This document shows positions 44,119 through 53,075 of a stretch of 64,000 nucleotides of DNA, piece after piece. The position numbers were made by a program, and so were the translations under genes. The stretch comes from GCA-2862585 sp965277895 (GTDB lineage: Bacteria; Bacteroidota; Bacteroidia; Flavobacteriales; UBA7312), in NCBI GenBank assembly GCA_965277895.1, contig CBDIDR010000001.1, positions 1,612,001 to 1,676,000 of the forward strand, read 5' to 3'. The notes under the pieces were generated by a model. It ran no database searches. It worked only from the letters and a program-made list of their open reading frames with translations, and was not told the origin of the DNA. Every line of letters begins with the position of its first letter. Position 1 is the stretch's first letter.

Positions 44119-47100
44119 CTTCTTCAGTATTTTCTTCTTCAAACAATTCATTTAACTCAACGGAGTCTAGCAAGTCAATTATCAAATCTTCCTTATCAAT
44201 TGCTTTTTGTTCTTGGCTTTCAAGAACTTCTATATCAGAAATCTTTTGCTTACATATATTAACTAAGTCTTCACCTTGATAATTATCCACTATACTCTGT
44301 AGTGTAGCTTTAGATTGAAAATAATTTTCTTTCTCAAAGTAAATATCAGATAATAGAATGAAGCCCTTGGCGATAAAATAATCACTGTAGTATTTTTCTG
44401 AAAGCTCGTAAATTGTTGTTTCACAAGAGTCCAAATCTTCAGCTAAAAAATGAAGATATGCCAATTGATACTTTGCCTCGGCACCCATTTCAGCAGTATT
44501 GTTTTGGGATACAAAAATATATTCCTTTTTAGCAATGTAGTATTCAGACTGTTCAAAGTAATGATTAGCTATAACCAGTCTAGCCTCATTTTGTATTTCA
44601 ATATCAAGTTTCTCCATCTGCAACAATTTCTCTGCAAACTCAAACTGCGAAGTTTTAATTCCAAGTTCAGAATAACATTTAAAGAGCTTTAAAGTTGACT
44701 CTCGTATTAAGTTATTATCTTGAGCCACAGAGAGCAATTTATTATAGTGAAGTGCCGCAGTTCCGTATTCTCCCCTCTCGAATTCAATTCTCGACAGGCG
44801 GATTAATGATCGTTCAGTGAAATCGTTTTGAGGAAATTCTAAGACCATCAAATAATCCTCAATAGCATTTTCAGGAGATGTTAAATACAAACATTCTGCC
44901 TTATAGTAGTGAGCTTTAAGCTTAAAGATAGGAGCTTCATAGTTGGTCAGATAATTAGAAAATGCCTGTACAGCCTTATCATATTTTTGATTGAGGTATA
45001 GATTTTCTGAGGCTTCATAACTCAGGGAGTCCTTTGAAGCAATATCAACACTAACATCAGAAAGTCCATCTATATAATTGAAATATGAACTGACATCACC
45101 TTGCTCTACAGATAGGTTTTTAAAGGCAATCAAAGCTTCTTTTGCTTCTGATGAATTAGGGTACTCTTCAATTACTTTTTTGAAGTTTGTAATTGCTAAT
45201 TCATTTTTTTCATCATTATAATAGTTTAAGCCTATATTCAACAGTGCTACTTTAACCAAAGGGCTGTTGGGGTGATTTTCAATAAGGTCATTGAGTAATT
45301 CAACAGACTTATCAATATTGCCCTCATTTAAATAAATAGAACTCAAACTTAATGTAGCATCATCGTGATAAATTGAATTTGGAAATTCTGTTATAAGCTT
45401 TGTTAGTGCATCCCGTTTTTTGGATGGTTTATTGATTAGGCCATAACAAATAGACTGCTGATGTATTGAAAAATCGACATCAAATGCACCTTGATCTTCA
45501 GCTAAAGCATAATATTCTTTGGCTCTATTATACTTCCTTGTCATAAAGTAAGAATCGCCAATTCTTAAGTATGCATCAGTCAATTTATTTTTATCGGTTG
45601 ATTTTTTTACGTATTTCCTAAACCATTTTATAGCATTATCATATTGTTTGATTTGAAAGTACGAAAATGCAAGAGAGTAGTAAGACTGCGAATATTCACT
45701 TAAAGAGAATGCTCCATCTTCAAATTGAAAAGCATTGAATTCCTCAACAGATTTATTATAATCACCCAACTGGTAATAAGCCTCTCCCATCCAAAAATAA
45801 CTCCTAGCAATGAAAACAGAATTTAAAGGATATTTTAATGACTTTTTGAACCAATCTATAGATTCCTCATACTTTCCTGAAAGATAATTTTCTATTGCTA
45901 GAAAGTAACTCAACTTTTGATATACTTGCTTTTGCTCAAATGTCAAATCTTTTAAAACTGATAATTTGTCAATGGCAGACTGATAGTTTTTTGTTGACGT
46001 ATATGCTTTTATAAGTAAATTCTGAACGTATGATGTATGAATTGATAAAGGATAATCTTCTAAGTAGCCTTCTATAATATTTACGGCATCTTCAAGGGTA
46101 TTATTCTGTTCGAAAATTAACTTTACACGGTTAAAAGCAGCATCTTCTTTTAAATCTAAATCATAATCCATTTGTGAAGCAAACTTAAAAGCGTTTATAG
46201 CTTTTGATTTTTCACCCTGATTTAAATATGCTTTAGCTAATTGGTGAGCAGCGAATTGAGACAAACTATCTTCTTCCAATAAAATATCTTCAAAGTGTTT
46301 AATAGACTCGTCAAACTGGCTAAGCTCAAAATAAGAGGTTGCTAGTTGGTATTGCTCAAATCTGTCAAGAGTATTATTCTGAAGATATTTTTGTAGGTAT
46401 TCTACTGAAGACTCATAATCTTCCAAAGCGTAATAAGCATTTCCAATTAGTCGTACTAGTTCCGAGTCTCGACTCGGATTATAACTGGCTTCTAGCAAAG
46501 GCTTTGCAAAATTTATTAACTCTTCAAACTGGTTTTGGTAATAATAGATGTGAGTAATGTAGTATCTACTTATCACACCTAGCTTAGGTGTCTCTACGAG
46601 CTTATTAAATTCTTTGAGTGCCGTAGCGTAATTACCTTCTTCATAAGCCATATGTCCTAAACAATAAGTCGTCAAATCTGAATATGAAAATTTGATTTTA
46701 TTGATATCATAAAAAGACACTTTGGCTTCATCATATTTGCCTGTAATGAAGTACGAATATCCTAATCGGAAATAATACATGGCTTCGTCTTCAAATTCAA
46801 GCTCATAAACATCTACCATATTAAGCTTTGCAATAGCTTTATCATATTCCTTGTTTCTAAAATGTATTTGAGAAAGTGCTAAATAAGACTTGTTACGAAA
46901 TTTACCATAAGGGTAATCACTTAAGTAATCTTCAAACCTCATTGCGGCTTCATCATTAAATAACTCTAAAGCACATCGAGATTGTTGGTATTGAATCCAT
47001 TCCATATTTTCATCGGATGCAGACTCACAGTCTTGATAAGCATCACATATTGAATAGACTAGAGCGAATTGCTCTTTTCCAAGTAAGTCGTCAATTTGCT

Positions 47101-47170
47101 CTACATCACAAATCTGAGCATACATTAGCTGACTAAGTACTATAAATAAAATGTTAAAAATTAATTTCAT
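44108..47170 (-). CDS. Large tetratricopeptide-repeat protein
   Basis: 1020 residues. Signal peptide MKLIFNILFIVLSQLMYAQ. Nearly the whole length is TPR helices, roughly 20 or more repeats, with typical A-x-x-x-[YF] and Y-x-x-A patterns such as YYALEDYESSVEYLQKYL and YFQIKQYDNAIKWFRKYV. The C-terminal 30 residues are very acidic (ELFEEENTEEDEE). Exported, so a periplasmic scaffold or lipoprotein-independent envelope factor. The promoter is at 47194-47222 and the beta-barrel gene follows with an 11-base overlap. Function unknown. Confidence 0.82.
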   Translation of the reverse strand: MKLIFNILFIVLSQLMYAQICDVEQIDDLLGKEQFALVYSICDAYQDCESASDENMEWIQYQQSRCALELFNDEAAMRFEDYLSDYPYGKFRNKSYLALSQIHFRNKEYDKAIAKLNMVDVYELEFEDEAMYYFRLGYSYFITGKYDEAKVSFYDINKIKFSYSDLTTYCLGHMAYEEGNYATALKEFNKLVETPKLGVISRYYITHIYYYQNQFEELINFAKPLLEASYNPSRDSELVRLIGNAYYALEDYESSVEYLQKYLQNNTLDRFEQYQLATSYFELSQFDESIKHFEDILLEEDSLSQFAAHQLAKAYLNQGEKSKAINAFKFASQMDYDLDLKEDAAFNRVKLIFEQNNTLEDAVNIIEGYLEDYPLSIHTSYVQNLLIKAYTSTKNYQSAIDKLSVLKDLTFEQKQVYQKLSYFLAIENYLSGKYEESIDWFKKSLKYPLNSVFIARSYFWMGEAYYQLGDYNKSVEEFNAFQFEDGAFSLSEYSQSYYSLAFSYFQIKQYDNAIKWFRKYVKKSTDKNKLTDAYLRIGDSYFMTRKYNRAKEYYALAEDQGAFDVDFSIHQQSICYGLINKPSKKRDALTKLITEFPNSIYHDDATLSLSSIYLNEGNIDKSVELLNDLIENHPNSPLVKVALLNIGLNYYNDEKNELAITNFKKVIEEYPNSSEAKEALIAFKNLSVEQGDVSSYFNYIDGLSDVSVDIASKDSLSYEASENLYLNQKYDKAVQAFSNYLTNYEAPIFKLKAHYYKAECLYLTSPENAIEDYLMVLEFPQNDFTERSLIRLSRIEFERGEYGTAALHYNKLLSVAQDNNLIRESTLKLFKCYSELGIKTSQFEFAEKLLQMEKLDIEIQNEARLVIANHYFEQSEYYIAKKEYIFVSQNNTAEMGAEAKYQLAYLHFLAEDLDSCETTIYELSEKYYSDYFIAKGFILLSDIYFEKENYFQSKATLQSIVDNYQGEDLVNICKQKISDIEVLESQEQKAIDKEDLIIDLLDSVELNELFEEENTEEDEE

Positions 47171-47193
47171 TTATAAATTTTAAGCTAATTTAT

Positions 47194-47222
47194 CAAAGTT
47201 AGACCCTTCTACTATTGAGCAA
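47194..47222 (-). promoter_or_regulatory. Promoter of the TPR/beta-barrel operon
   Basis: Minus strand: TTG (47220-47222), 18-base spacer, TAACTTTG (47194-47201), an exact TAnnTTTG box. Confidence 0.65.
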
Positions 47223-47262
47223 TGAATAAGTTATTAACAGAATACGTGTGCATAAAGAAGTA

Positions 47263-47292
47263 TTGATGATAGTTTTAAAAAAAGTAACTTTG
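47263..47292 (+). promoter_or_regulatory. Promoter of ftsE
   Basis: TTG (47263-47265), 19-base spacer, TAACTTTG (47285-47292). Divergent from the TPR promoter 40 bases away; both -7 boxes are identical. Predicted leader about 20 bases. Confidence 0.7.
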
Positions 47293-47316
47293 TGTGCAGT
47301 ACAAAGCAATTAAAAC

Positions 47317-47988
47317 ATGCCATTAGTCGAATTAAAACACGCCGACATTTATCAGCAAGACAAACTCATTTTGAGTGATGTATCTTTTAAAATAGAACCC
47401 ACAGAATTTGTTTATCTAATAGGCTCTACTGGAAGTGGAAAAAGTTCATTATTAAAAACACTTTACGCTGATTTGCCTTTAAACAAAGGCTTAGCCGAAG
47501 TAGTCGACTATCAACTTTTTGACATAAAAAAATCCATAATTCCTTTTCTAAGACGCAAGATTGGCATCGTCTTTCAAGACTTTCAACTTCTTACCGACAG
47601 AACAGTATTTGATAATCTTGATTTTGTGCTAAAAGCTACGGGCTGGAAAAATAAAAAAGAGATTAGTCAGCGTATTGAAGAAATGCTTGCAAAAGTTGGA
47701 ATGCAAGATCATATTAACAAAATGCCCTATGAATTGTCTGGTGGCGAACAGCAACGTATTTGTATTGCTCGAGCTTTGTTAAACAAACCTGATTTGATTC
47801 TCGCCGATGAACCTACTGGAAACCTCGACCCAGAAACAACTGACAGCATCCTAAATCTTATCCACGATTTATGCTCTAGTGGCTGTGCAGTATTAATGGC
47901 TACTCATGAACATAACTTATTAAATCGCTTTCCTTCTAAAGTACTGAAGTGTGAGGGTGGCAAATTGATTGAGGCTGAGGCTAACTAA
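47317..47988 (+). CDS. ftsE: Cell-division ABC ATPase FtsE-like
   Basis: 223 residues. Walker A GSTGSGKS at 36-43, Q-loop VFQDFQLL near 86-92, signature LSGGEQQR at 140-147, Walker B ILADEPTG at 161-168 and the switch His in MATHEH near 195. FtsE works with FtsX to activate peptidoglycan hydrolases at the septum. No ftsX is adjacent, which is usual in Bacteroidota. Lolcde-type ATPases are similar, so the name rests on length and closest resemblance. A glycosyltransferase starts 2 bases after its stop. Confidence 0.85.
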   Translation: MPLVELKHADIYQQDKLILSDVSFKIEPTEFVYLIGSTGSGKSSLLKTLYADLPLNKGLAEVVDYQLFDIKKSIIPFLRRKIGIVFQDFQLLTDRTVFDNLDFVLKATGWKNKKEISQRIEEMLAKVGMQDHINKMPYELSGGEQQRICIARALLNKPDLILADEPTGNLDPETTDSILNLIHDLCSSGCAVLMATHEHNLLNRFPSKVLKCEGGKLIEAEAN

Positions 47989-47989
47989 A

Positions 47990-49102
47990 ATGAGCAGCAG
48001 AAAAAGTCTTCATATCGTATCCTTTAATATTCCATTTCCTGCAAATTACGGGGGTGTAATTGATGTTTTTTACAAACTCAAAGCTCTATACAAACTTGGA
48101 GTTAATATTCATCTTCACTGCTTTAGTTATGGTAGAGCAGAATGTAATGAACTTGAAAAGTATTGCGAGAAAGTGCATTACTACCCAAGAAATATGAGTT
48201 GGGTAAATATTTTTTCTCGAACTCCATTTATCATTAAAAGCAGAAGTAATAAACTACTTACAAAACGACTAAAAGAATTGCCTTTTCCTATTCTCTACGA
48301 AGGTTTACATTGCTCCATGTCGTTAGAAAACAAAGAGCTAAAGCAAAAAAAATATTTACGAGCTCATAATGTAGAAACTCACTATTATCGGCAATTGGCA
48401 AAAAACGAATCAAACTTATTTTCAAAACTATTCTTGTATTCTGAATACCTAAAAATACGTAAGTATGAGAAAACCTTAAAAAATGCGGATGGTATTTTTT
48501 CAATTAGCAATGATGACATGAATCATTTTTCAAAATCATACAATAGTCATTTAATAAGAGCTTTTCATTCCAACAAAGGTATTACATCAAATACGGGCAT
48601 TGGAAAATACGCACTTTACCATGGTAACTTAACCGTTTCTGAAAACATCAATGCTGCATTTTTCCTTGTAAAACTTTCTGCTCAGAGCTCTTACCCATTG
48701 ATTATTGCAGGCAAAAAACCAAGTGAAAAATTAATTGAAGAAATAAAAAAATATAAACATATCCAGCTTTGTAAAAATCCAACCAATGAAGAGATGGATA
48801 AGTTGTTACGCAATGCTCAGATGGTACTATTACCAACAAAACAAAATACAGGTATTAAACTAAAACTCTTGGAGTCCCTTTATAAAAGTAGATTTTGCAT
48901 AGTGAATAATACTATGGTAAGTAACACAGAGCTAGAGTCTTATTGTATTGAGGCTAATTCTAATGAAGATTGGCTCAACTCCATTGAAAAATATAAAAGC
49001 ATAGATTTTTCAGATGAAAATATAAAGCATAGAAAAGAGATTTGTTCTATTTTCAATAATGAAAAGGAAGCTCAAAAAATAATAGATATCATTTTTGCAT
49101 AA
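47990..49102 (+). CDS. Glycosyltransferase (GT4-like)
   Basis: I start at the ATG at 47990 (MSSRKSLHIVSFNIPFPANY), 370 residues, 1 base after the ftsE stop TAA; a longer frame overlapping ftsE is unlikely. GT-B fold: N-terminal PFPANYGGVIDVFYKLKAL and RAHNVETHYYRQLA near 120, C-terminal donor domain with LYHGNLTVSENINAA near 205 and MVLLPTKQNTGIKLKLLES near 285. Donor and acceptor are unknown; probably surface polysaccharide. Tail-to-tail overlap of 14 bases with the next gene. Confidence 0.78.
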   Translation: MSSRKSLHIVSFNIPFPANYGGVIDVFYKLKALYKLGVNIHLHCFSYGRAECNELEKYCEKVHYYPRNMSWVNIFSRTPFIIKSRSNKLLTKRLKELPFPILYEGLHCSMSLENKELKQKKYLRAHNVETHYYRQLAKNESNLFSKLFLYSEYLKIRKYEKTLKNADGIFSISNDDMNHFSKSYNSHLIRAFHSNKGITSNTGIGKYALYHGNLTVSENINAAFFLVKLSAQSSYPLIIAGKKPSEKLIEEIKKYKHIQLCKNPTNEEMDKLLRNAQMVLLPTKQNTGIKLKLLESLYKSRFCIVNNTMVSNTELESYCIEANSNEDWLNSIEKYKSIDFSDENIKHRKEICSIFNNEKEAQKIIDIIFA

Positions 49103-50168
49103 AGTCGGCAAAAACTAACTTCAGCACCTTCTCCTCATTTTTCCAATTCAATTCCGCCTTAGCTTTTCCAAACTCATACGTTGATAATTTGGATTCCATA
49201 GCCTGAATTTGCTGAGCAATATGTTCTGGATTTCTATCTACTAATAACTCTCCAACCTTATACTTTTCTACGATTTTTTTAACTTCAATTAATGGTGAAG
49301 CTATCACAGGCGTTTCGGCATGTATATAGTCAAATAGTTTATTGGGTAGGCTGTATTCAAAACTCAAGCCTAAAGGCTCTTCAAATAATATACCAATGGA
49401 TGCACTTTCTGTATGCTTTTTTAAGTCTTCAAAAGGCAAGCGTCCCAAAAACTCTACTTGACTAGAAACTCCTTCAGTCTCCGATAATGCCTTTAATTTG
49501 TTTAAGCCAATGCCATTTCCAATTATTTTCAATCTATAATCGGGCAAAAATGACATACTCTTAATAGCTACTTCCAAACCACGTCCTGGATTTATATTCC
49601 CCTGATAAAGCAGAGTTTTAGTATTTCTATCTCTTGAAGGTTTAGAACATAAATTAGGGACATTTCTAACCACCTTCATGTCAATTCCATGCAAGGCTTT
49701 GTAATATGACTGAATGGATTCACAAACGGTATAAGCATGTTTGATTTTTGGAAGCAAAAAAGATTCTAAACGCTCCCACAATCTTTTCTTAAAAGGGCGT
49801 TCTAGAAGCTCAGGGGCTTCAGGGAAAAGCTCATGACTATCATACACTAAAGGAATGTTTTTGAGTTTTGAAATCAAGTAATTCGCCAATAAGGTATCTA
49901 AATCGTTACTTAATAAAACTGCAGCAGGCTTAAAGAGTAAAAGAAAAAATAAACGAAGATTATATTCAAAGTAAAATAGAGGACCTGTATTGAACCACAT
50001 CTTCATTCGCTTACAGCTGTAGTCTCTATTTAAGGCTACACTCCACGGACGACTTGCACCTATGAGTTCTACTTCAAAACCCATCGCTTGCAAACTATTG
50101 CACACCTTAAAGACCCTTTGGTCAGTGCTTATATCATTCGTAACAGAGACTATTACTTTTTTCCTCAT
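49089..50168 (-). CDS. Glycosyltransferase family 4 protein
   Basis: 359 residues from the ATG at 50168 (MRKKVIVSVTNDISTDQRVF). GT-B retaining fold: N-terminal VTNDISTDQRVFKVCNSL, YDSHELFPEAPEL near 115, and the C-terminal donor site YQGNINPGRGLEVAIKSM near 195 and GILFEEPLGLSFEYSLPNKL near 272 with the ExxxxxxE-like region. Probably builds cell-surface glycans. Convergent overlap with the other glycosyltransferase. Confidence 0.82.
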   Translation of the reverse strand: MRKKVIVSVTNDISTDQRVFKVCNSLQAMGFEVELIGASRPWSVALNRDYSCKRMKMWFNTGPLFYFEYNLRLFFLLLFKPAAVLLSNDLDTLLANYLISKLKNIPLVYDSHELFPEAPELLERPFKKRLWERLESFLLPKIKHAYTVCESIQSYYKALHGIDMKVVRNVPNLCSKPSRDRNTKTLLYQGNINPGRGLEVAIKSMSFLPDYRLKIIGNGIGLNKLKALSETEGVSSQVEFLGRLPFEDLKKHTESASIGILFEEPLGLSFEYSLPNKLFDYIHAETPVIASPLIEVKKIVEKYKVGELLVDRNPEHIAQQIQAMESKLSTYEFGKAKAELNWKNEEKVLKLVFADFMQK

Positions 50169-50214
50169 CTTTGCGAAAATACACAAAATAGAAGGAGTAA
50201 ATCATAAGTATTTA

Positions 50215-50222
50215 TACCTTTG
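50215..50222 (+). promoter_or_regulatory. Possible -7 box for murB
   Basis: TACCTTTG fits TAnnTTTG and ends 7 bases before the murB ATG (50230). No TTG at the usual spacing. It implies a near-leaderless murB transcript if used. Confidence 0.4.
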
Positions 50223-50229
50223 AAAAAAT

Positions 50230-51234
50230 ATGACTGTACAACACCAATACCCACTACAATCTCTTAACACATTTGGCATTAAAGCACACGCCGAATATTT
50301 TTCATCCTTCTCATCAAAAGAAGAACTTATTGAGCTATTGGGTAAAACTCAAAAGCCTCTTACCATTTTAGGTGGCGGAAGCAACATCCTACTCACTAAG
50401 GACATTAGCGGAACCGTTCTGAAAAATGAAATTTTAGAAATTGAAATAACACATGAAGATAACGATAGCCTTACTGTAAAAGTTGGTGGCGGAGTGGTTT
50501 GGCACGATTTCGTAATGTGGAGTATTGAGCATAATTTGGGCGGTATAGAAAACTTATCCCTCATTCCAGGAAGCGTTGGTGCTGCTCCTATGCAAAATAT
50601 TGGTGCTTATGGTGTTGAAATAAAATCGGTATTTGAAGAATTAGAAGCCGTACATATTGATAACAAAACGGTGAAAACCTTTAGCAATACAGACTGTCAG
50701 TTTGCTTACCGATATTCTATTTTTAAGGGGGAACTCAAAGGGCAATATATTATTTGTCACGTAACGTTTAAACTCAGCAAACACCCTCAATTTAACACCT
50801 CTTATGGAGCCATAGAAGAGGAGCTTAAAGCTATGGGAGCAAGTAAAAGCCTAGAGTCAGTCAGTCAGGCAGTAATTAATATTCGACAGCGTAAACTGCC
50901 CAACCCCAAAGACATTGGAAATAGTGGCAGCTTTTTTAAAAACCCCACAATTCCAAAAGCTAAGTTTGAACAACTAAAAATACAATTTCCAAATATAGTT
51001 GGCTACCCAAATGGCGAACAATCCGTAAAAGTTGCCGCCGGATGGCTCATTGACCACGCCGGTTGGAAAGGCTACCGAAAGGGCGATGCAGGTGTACACA
51101 AAAACCAAGCACTTGTATTGGTAAACTATGGCACCGCCCAAGGAAATGAGATACTGACTCTTTCAAAAGACATACAGAAATCCATTCAAGAAACCTTCGG
51201 CATAGAGCTAGAAGCTGAAGTGAATATTATATAG
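50230..51234 (+). CDS. murB: UDP-N-acetylenolpyruvoylglucosamine reductase
   Basis: Flavoenzyme of peptidoglycan precursor synthesis: reduces UDP-GlcNAc-enolpyruvate to UDP-MurNAc with NADPH. 334 residues. FAD-binding motifs LGGGSNILLTKD near 46 and SLIPGSVGAAPMQNIGAYG near 115. Catalytic Ser in GNSGSFFKNP near 230 and the C-terminal Glu region (GIELEAEV). The type I form, with the FAYRYSIFK loop. Stand-alone gene after a divergent glycosyltransferase. Confidence 0.95.
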   Translation: MTVQHQYPLQSLNTFGIKAHAEYFSSFSSKEELIELLGKTQKPLTILGGGSNILLTKDISGTVLKNEILEIEITHEDNDSLTVKVGGGVVWHDFVMWSIEHNLGGIENLSLIPGSVGAAPMQNIGAYGVEIKSVFEELEAVHIDNKTVKTFSNTDCQFAYRYSIFKGELKGQYIICHVTFKLSKHPQFNTSYGAIEEELKAMGASKSLESVSQAVINIRQRKLPNPKDIGNSGSFFKNPTIPKAKFEQLKIQFPNIVGYPNGEQSVKVAAGWLIDHAGWKGYRKGDAGVHKNQALVLVNYGTAQGNEILTLSKDIQKSIQETFGIELEAEVNII

Positions 51235-51364
51235 TTCTCTTAGCTAATATCTTCATTAGCAGTCGGCTCATTCCAAATTTCTTAGGGTTAACCAATGCCA
51301 AAACGAGGTGAACAATAGCAATAAAAAATTCAAAATCTGTTGCTACATACAACAAAGACATCAT
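51227..51364 (-). CDS. Possible 45-residue membrane peptide
   Basis: Open frame from tandem ATGs (51364 or 51361), starting MMSLLYVATDFEFFIAIVHL, with one hydrophobic stretch (FFIAIVHLVLALV) and a basic tail (KILAKRTI). Its end overlaps the murB stop tail-to-tail. No recognised family, no clear promoter or SD. Could be a real small membrane protein, a decayed gene end, or chance. Confidence 0.3.
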   Translation of the reverse strand: MMSLLYVATDFEFFIAIVHLVLALVNPKKFGMSRLLMKILAKRTI

Positions 51365-51555
51365 CAAAAAATATATAATTCTAAGGCTCTCTTTTTTTCA
51401 TAATTTCAATCAACAATTTCTTGATTTATACCAATAAGCTATCATTACAGCCGCAGCACAAGATTCATCAATTCCTACTACATACTTACTACACTCTTCT
51501 AATAAAGCATCACGAATTTCGACTAATCTATCACATCTAGATTTCTTTTTTTTCT
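51235..51555. other. Gene-poor stretch after murB
   Basis: 321 bases without a firm gene. On the minus strand there is the 45-residue frame above and, at about 51410-51565, an open stretch ending at TGA (51410-51412) that reads ...CDRLVEIRDALLEECSKYVV... but has no start codon after its upstream stop. The composition is AT-rich and it looks like degraded coding sequence. No tRNA, repeat or terminator seen. Confidence 0.5.
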
Positions 51556-51900
51556 TTACTCTAACTCTATTTTATGCAACTCTATTGAATCATATACTCC
51601 ATTTTCCAAATTATAATTATCTAATTCATCAATATTAATTGAAGAGTCAATATTTAGCACAGCTAACATTTTTTCAAATGACTTTTTGTCAAGGCTATTT
51701 GTTTTTGCTTTAATTAAAAAATCATCTATAAAAATAGAATTTTCATCAAAGTTCATTTCAACTGATTCAATATGTTTTTTAAAATTATCTGGAGTCAAAC
51801 GCTTTGAGCTATCAACATGATAAGTATCTGCTTTCTCACACCCCACAAAAATAATTCCTACTAAGGCAAGGAATAAAGTGCCATAAAGTAAATTTTTCAT
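51556..51900 (-). CDS. Small hypothetical lipoprotein
   Basis: 114 residues. Type II signal MKNLLYGTLFLALVGIIFVG followed by the lipidated Cys (lipobox FVGC, Cys21). The mature part is polar and acidic, with a helical look (DSSKRLTPDNFKKHIESVEM; LDKKSFEKMLAVLNIDSSI). No family is recognised. It follows the tRNA-Leu terminator and precedes the gene-poor stretch. Envelope-located by signal only. Confidence 0.6.
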   Translation of the reverse strand: MKNLLYGTLFLALVGIIFVGCEKADTYHVDSSKRLTPDNFKKHIESVEMNFDENSIFIDDFLIKAKTNSLDKKSFEKMLAVLNIDSSINIDELDNYNLENGVYDSIELHKIELE

Positions 51901-51939
51901 GAGAAATAAAGCTTTAAGTTATTTGTGCAATTTAATAAA

Positions 51940-51965
51940 AAAAGCAGCTCAATTGAGCTGCTTTT
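51940..51965 (-). terminator. Terminator of tRNA-Leu
   Basis: Perfect palindrome AAAAGCAGCTCA / TGAGCTGCTTTT around a 2-base AT centre; minus strand ends in TTTTTTTATT. It lies directly after the tRNA-Leu 3' end. Confidence 0.88.
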
Positions 51966-51966
51966 G

Positions 51967-52048
51967 TGCGGATGAAGGGAGTCGAACCCCCACGCCTCGC
52001 GGCACTAGATCCTAAGTCTAGCGTGTCTACCAGTTCCACCACATCCGC
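51967..52048 (-). tRNA. tRNA-Leu (anticodon TAG)
   Basis: Class II cloverleaf of 82 bases: acceptor GCGGATG/CATCCGC, D arm with GGTGGAACTGGTAGACAC, anticodon stem CTAGA/TCTAG around CTTAGGA (anticodon TAG, codon CUA/CUN), long variable arm and T loop GTTCGACTC. Discriminator A. Own promoter and terminator. Confidence 0.97.
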
Positions 52049-52062
52049 AGTAAAATGGTTTG

Positions 52063-52094
52063 CAAATATATAGTTTTTCATTAATCCACCTCAA
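52063..52094 (-). promoter_or_regulatory. Promoter of tRNA-Leu
   Basis: Minus strand: TTG (52092-52094, within TTTTTTGA), 21-base spacer, TATATTTG (52063-52070). It lies 15 bases before the tRNA 5' end. Confidence 0.6.
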
Positions 52095-52138
52095 AAAATA
52101 ATTATGTAATATTTCAAATGTAAATTGCATCAAAATGC

Positions 52139-52146
52139 TATTTTTG
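52139..52146 (+). promoter_or_regulatory. Possible -7 box for the flavin reductase gene
   Basis: TATTTTTG fits TAnnTTTG, 23 bases before the ATG at 52170. No good -33 TTG at 18-21 bases upstream. Confidence 0.35.
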
Positions 52147-52169
52147 TTTAGAATCATTTTTAACCTAAT

Positions 52170-53075
52170 ATGTTACACATACAACCTAAAGATATTCCTG
52201 TAGGCGAGCTTCACCAGTATTTATTGGGTGCTGTTGGTCCACGTCCTATTGCTCTAGCAAGTACGCTAGACCAATACGGAAACCCAAACCTGAGTCCATT
52301 TAGTTTCTTTAATATATTTAGTGCTAACCCTCCTATTGCAATCTTTTCTCCAGCAAGACGAGTACGTAACAATACCACTAAACATACCCTAGAAAATGTA
52401 TTGGACAATAAGGAAGTGGTTATCAATGTAGTATCCTATGATATTGTTCAGCAAACTTCCCTTTCGAGTACGGAATACGAATCTGGTGTAAATGAGTTTA
52501 CAAAAGCAGGTCTAACTCCTATACAATCGGAATTGGTAAAGCCTTTTAGAGTAAAAGAATCTCCTGTTCAGATGGAATGTATAGTAAACGATGTTATTGA
52601 ATTAGGACAAGAGGGCGGTGCAGGGAATTTGGTGATATGTGAAATTAAAATGATTCATATCAGCGAAAATATACTCAACGATATGGGGGCTATTGACCCA
52701 AATAAAATAGATTTGGTAGGAAGAATGGGTGGCAATTGGTATTCTAGAAGTTCACACGATGCCATTTTTGAAGTAGAAAAACCACTTCGTAAGCTAGGGA
52801 TAGGTGTAGATAATATTCCATCACGAATTCGTAACAGCTACATCCTTTCTGGCAATGACTTAGGCATGCTCGGAAACGTAGAGTCTATTCCAAGTGTTGA
52901 AGAGGTTGATAGTTACAAAGACGAAAATTACACCATTAAAGAAATATTAAATTTCACAGTGGAAGATGAAGAAGCAAGAGAAAATCTTCATTATAGAGCA
53001 AAAGAATTATTAAAAAAAGGCCGAGTTAATGAGGCCTGGAAAACATTATTGATCGATAAATTAAATAGAACATGA
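52170..53075 (+). CDS. Flavin reductase-like (DIM6/NTAB family) protein
   Basis: 301 residues. The N-terminal split-barrel FMN-binding domain (residues 15-195) has VGPRPIALASTLDQYGNPNL near 22, SPFSFFNIFSANPPIAIFSP near 42 and KDNKEVVINVVSYD-type strand near 85. The C-terminal 100 residues contain two short helices and an acidic section, without a known domain. It probably binds FMN and reduces flavin or a related substrate with NAD(P)H. It overlaps the DUF3127 start by 4 bases, so the two are coupled. Confidence 0.82.
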   Translation: MLHIQPKDIPVGELHQYLLGAVGPRPIALASTLDQYGNPNLSPFSFFNIFSANPPIAIFSPARRVRNNTTKHTLENVLDNKEVVINVVSYDIVQQTSLSSTEYESGVNEFTKAGLTPIQSELVKPFRVKESPVQMECIVNDVIELGQEGGAGNLVICEIKMIHISENILNDMGAIDPNKIDLVGRMGGNWYSRSSHDAIFEVEKPLRKLGIGVDNIPSRIRNSYILSGNDLGMLGNVESIPSVEEVDSYKDENYTIKEILNFTVEDEEARENLHYRAKELLKKGRVNEAWKTLLIDKLNRT

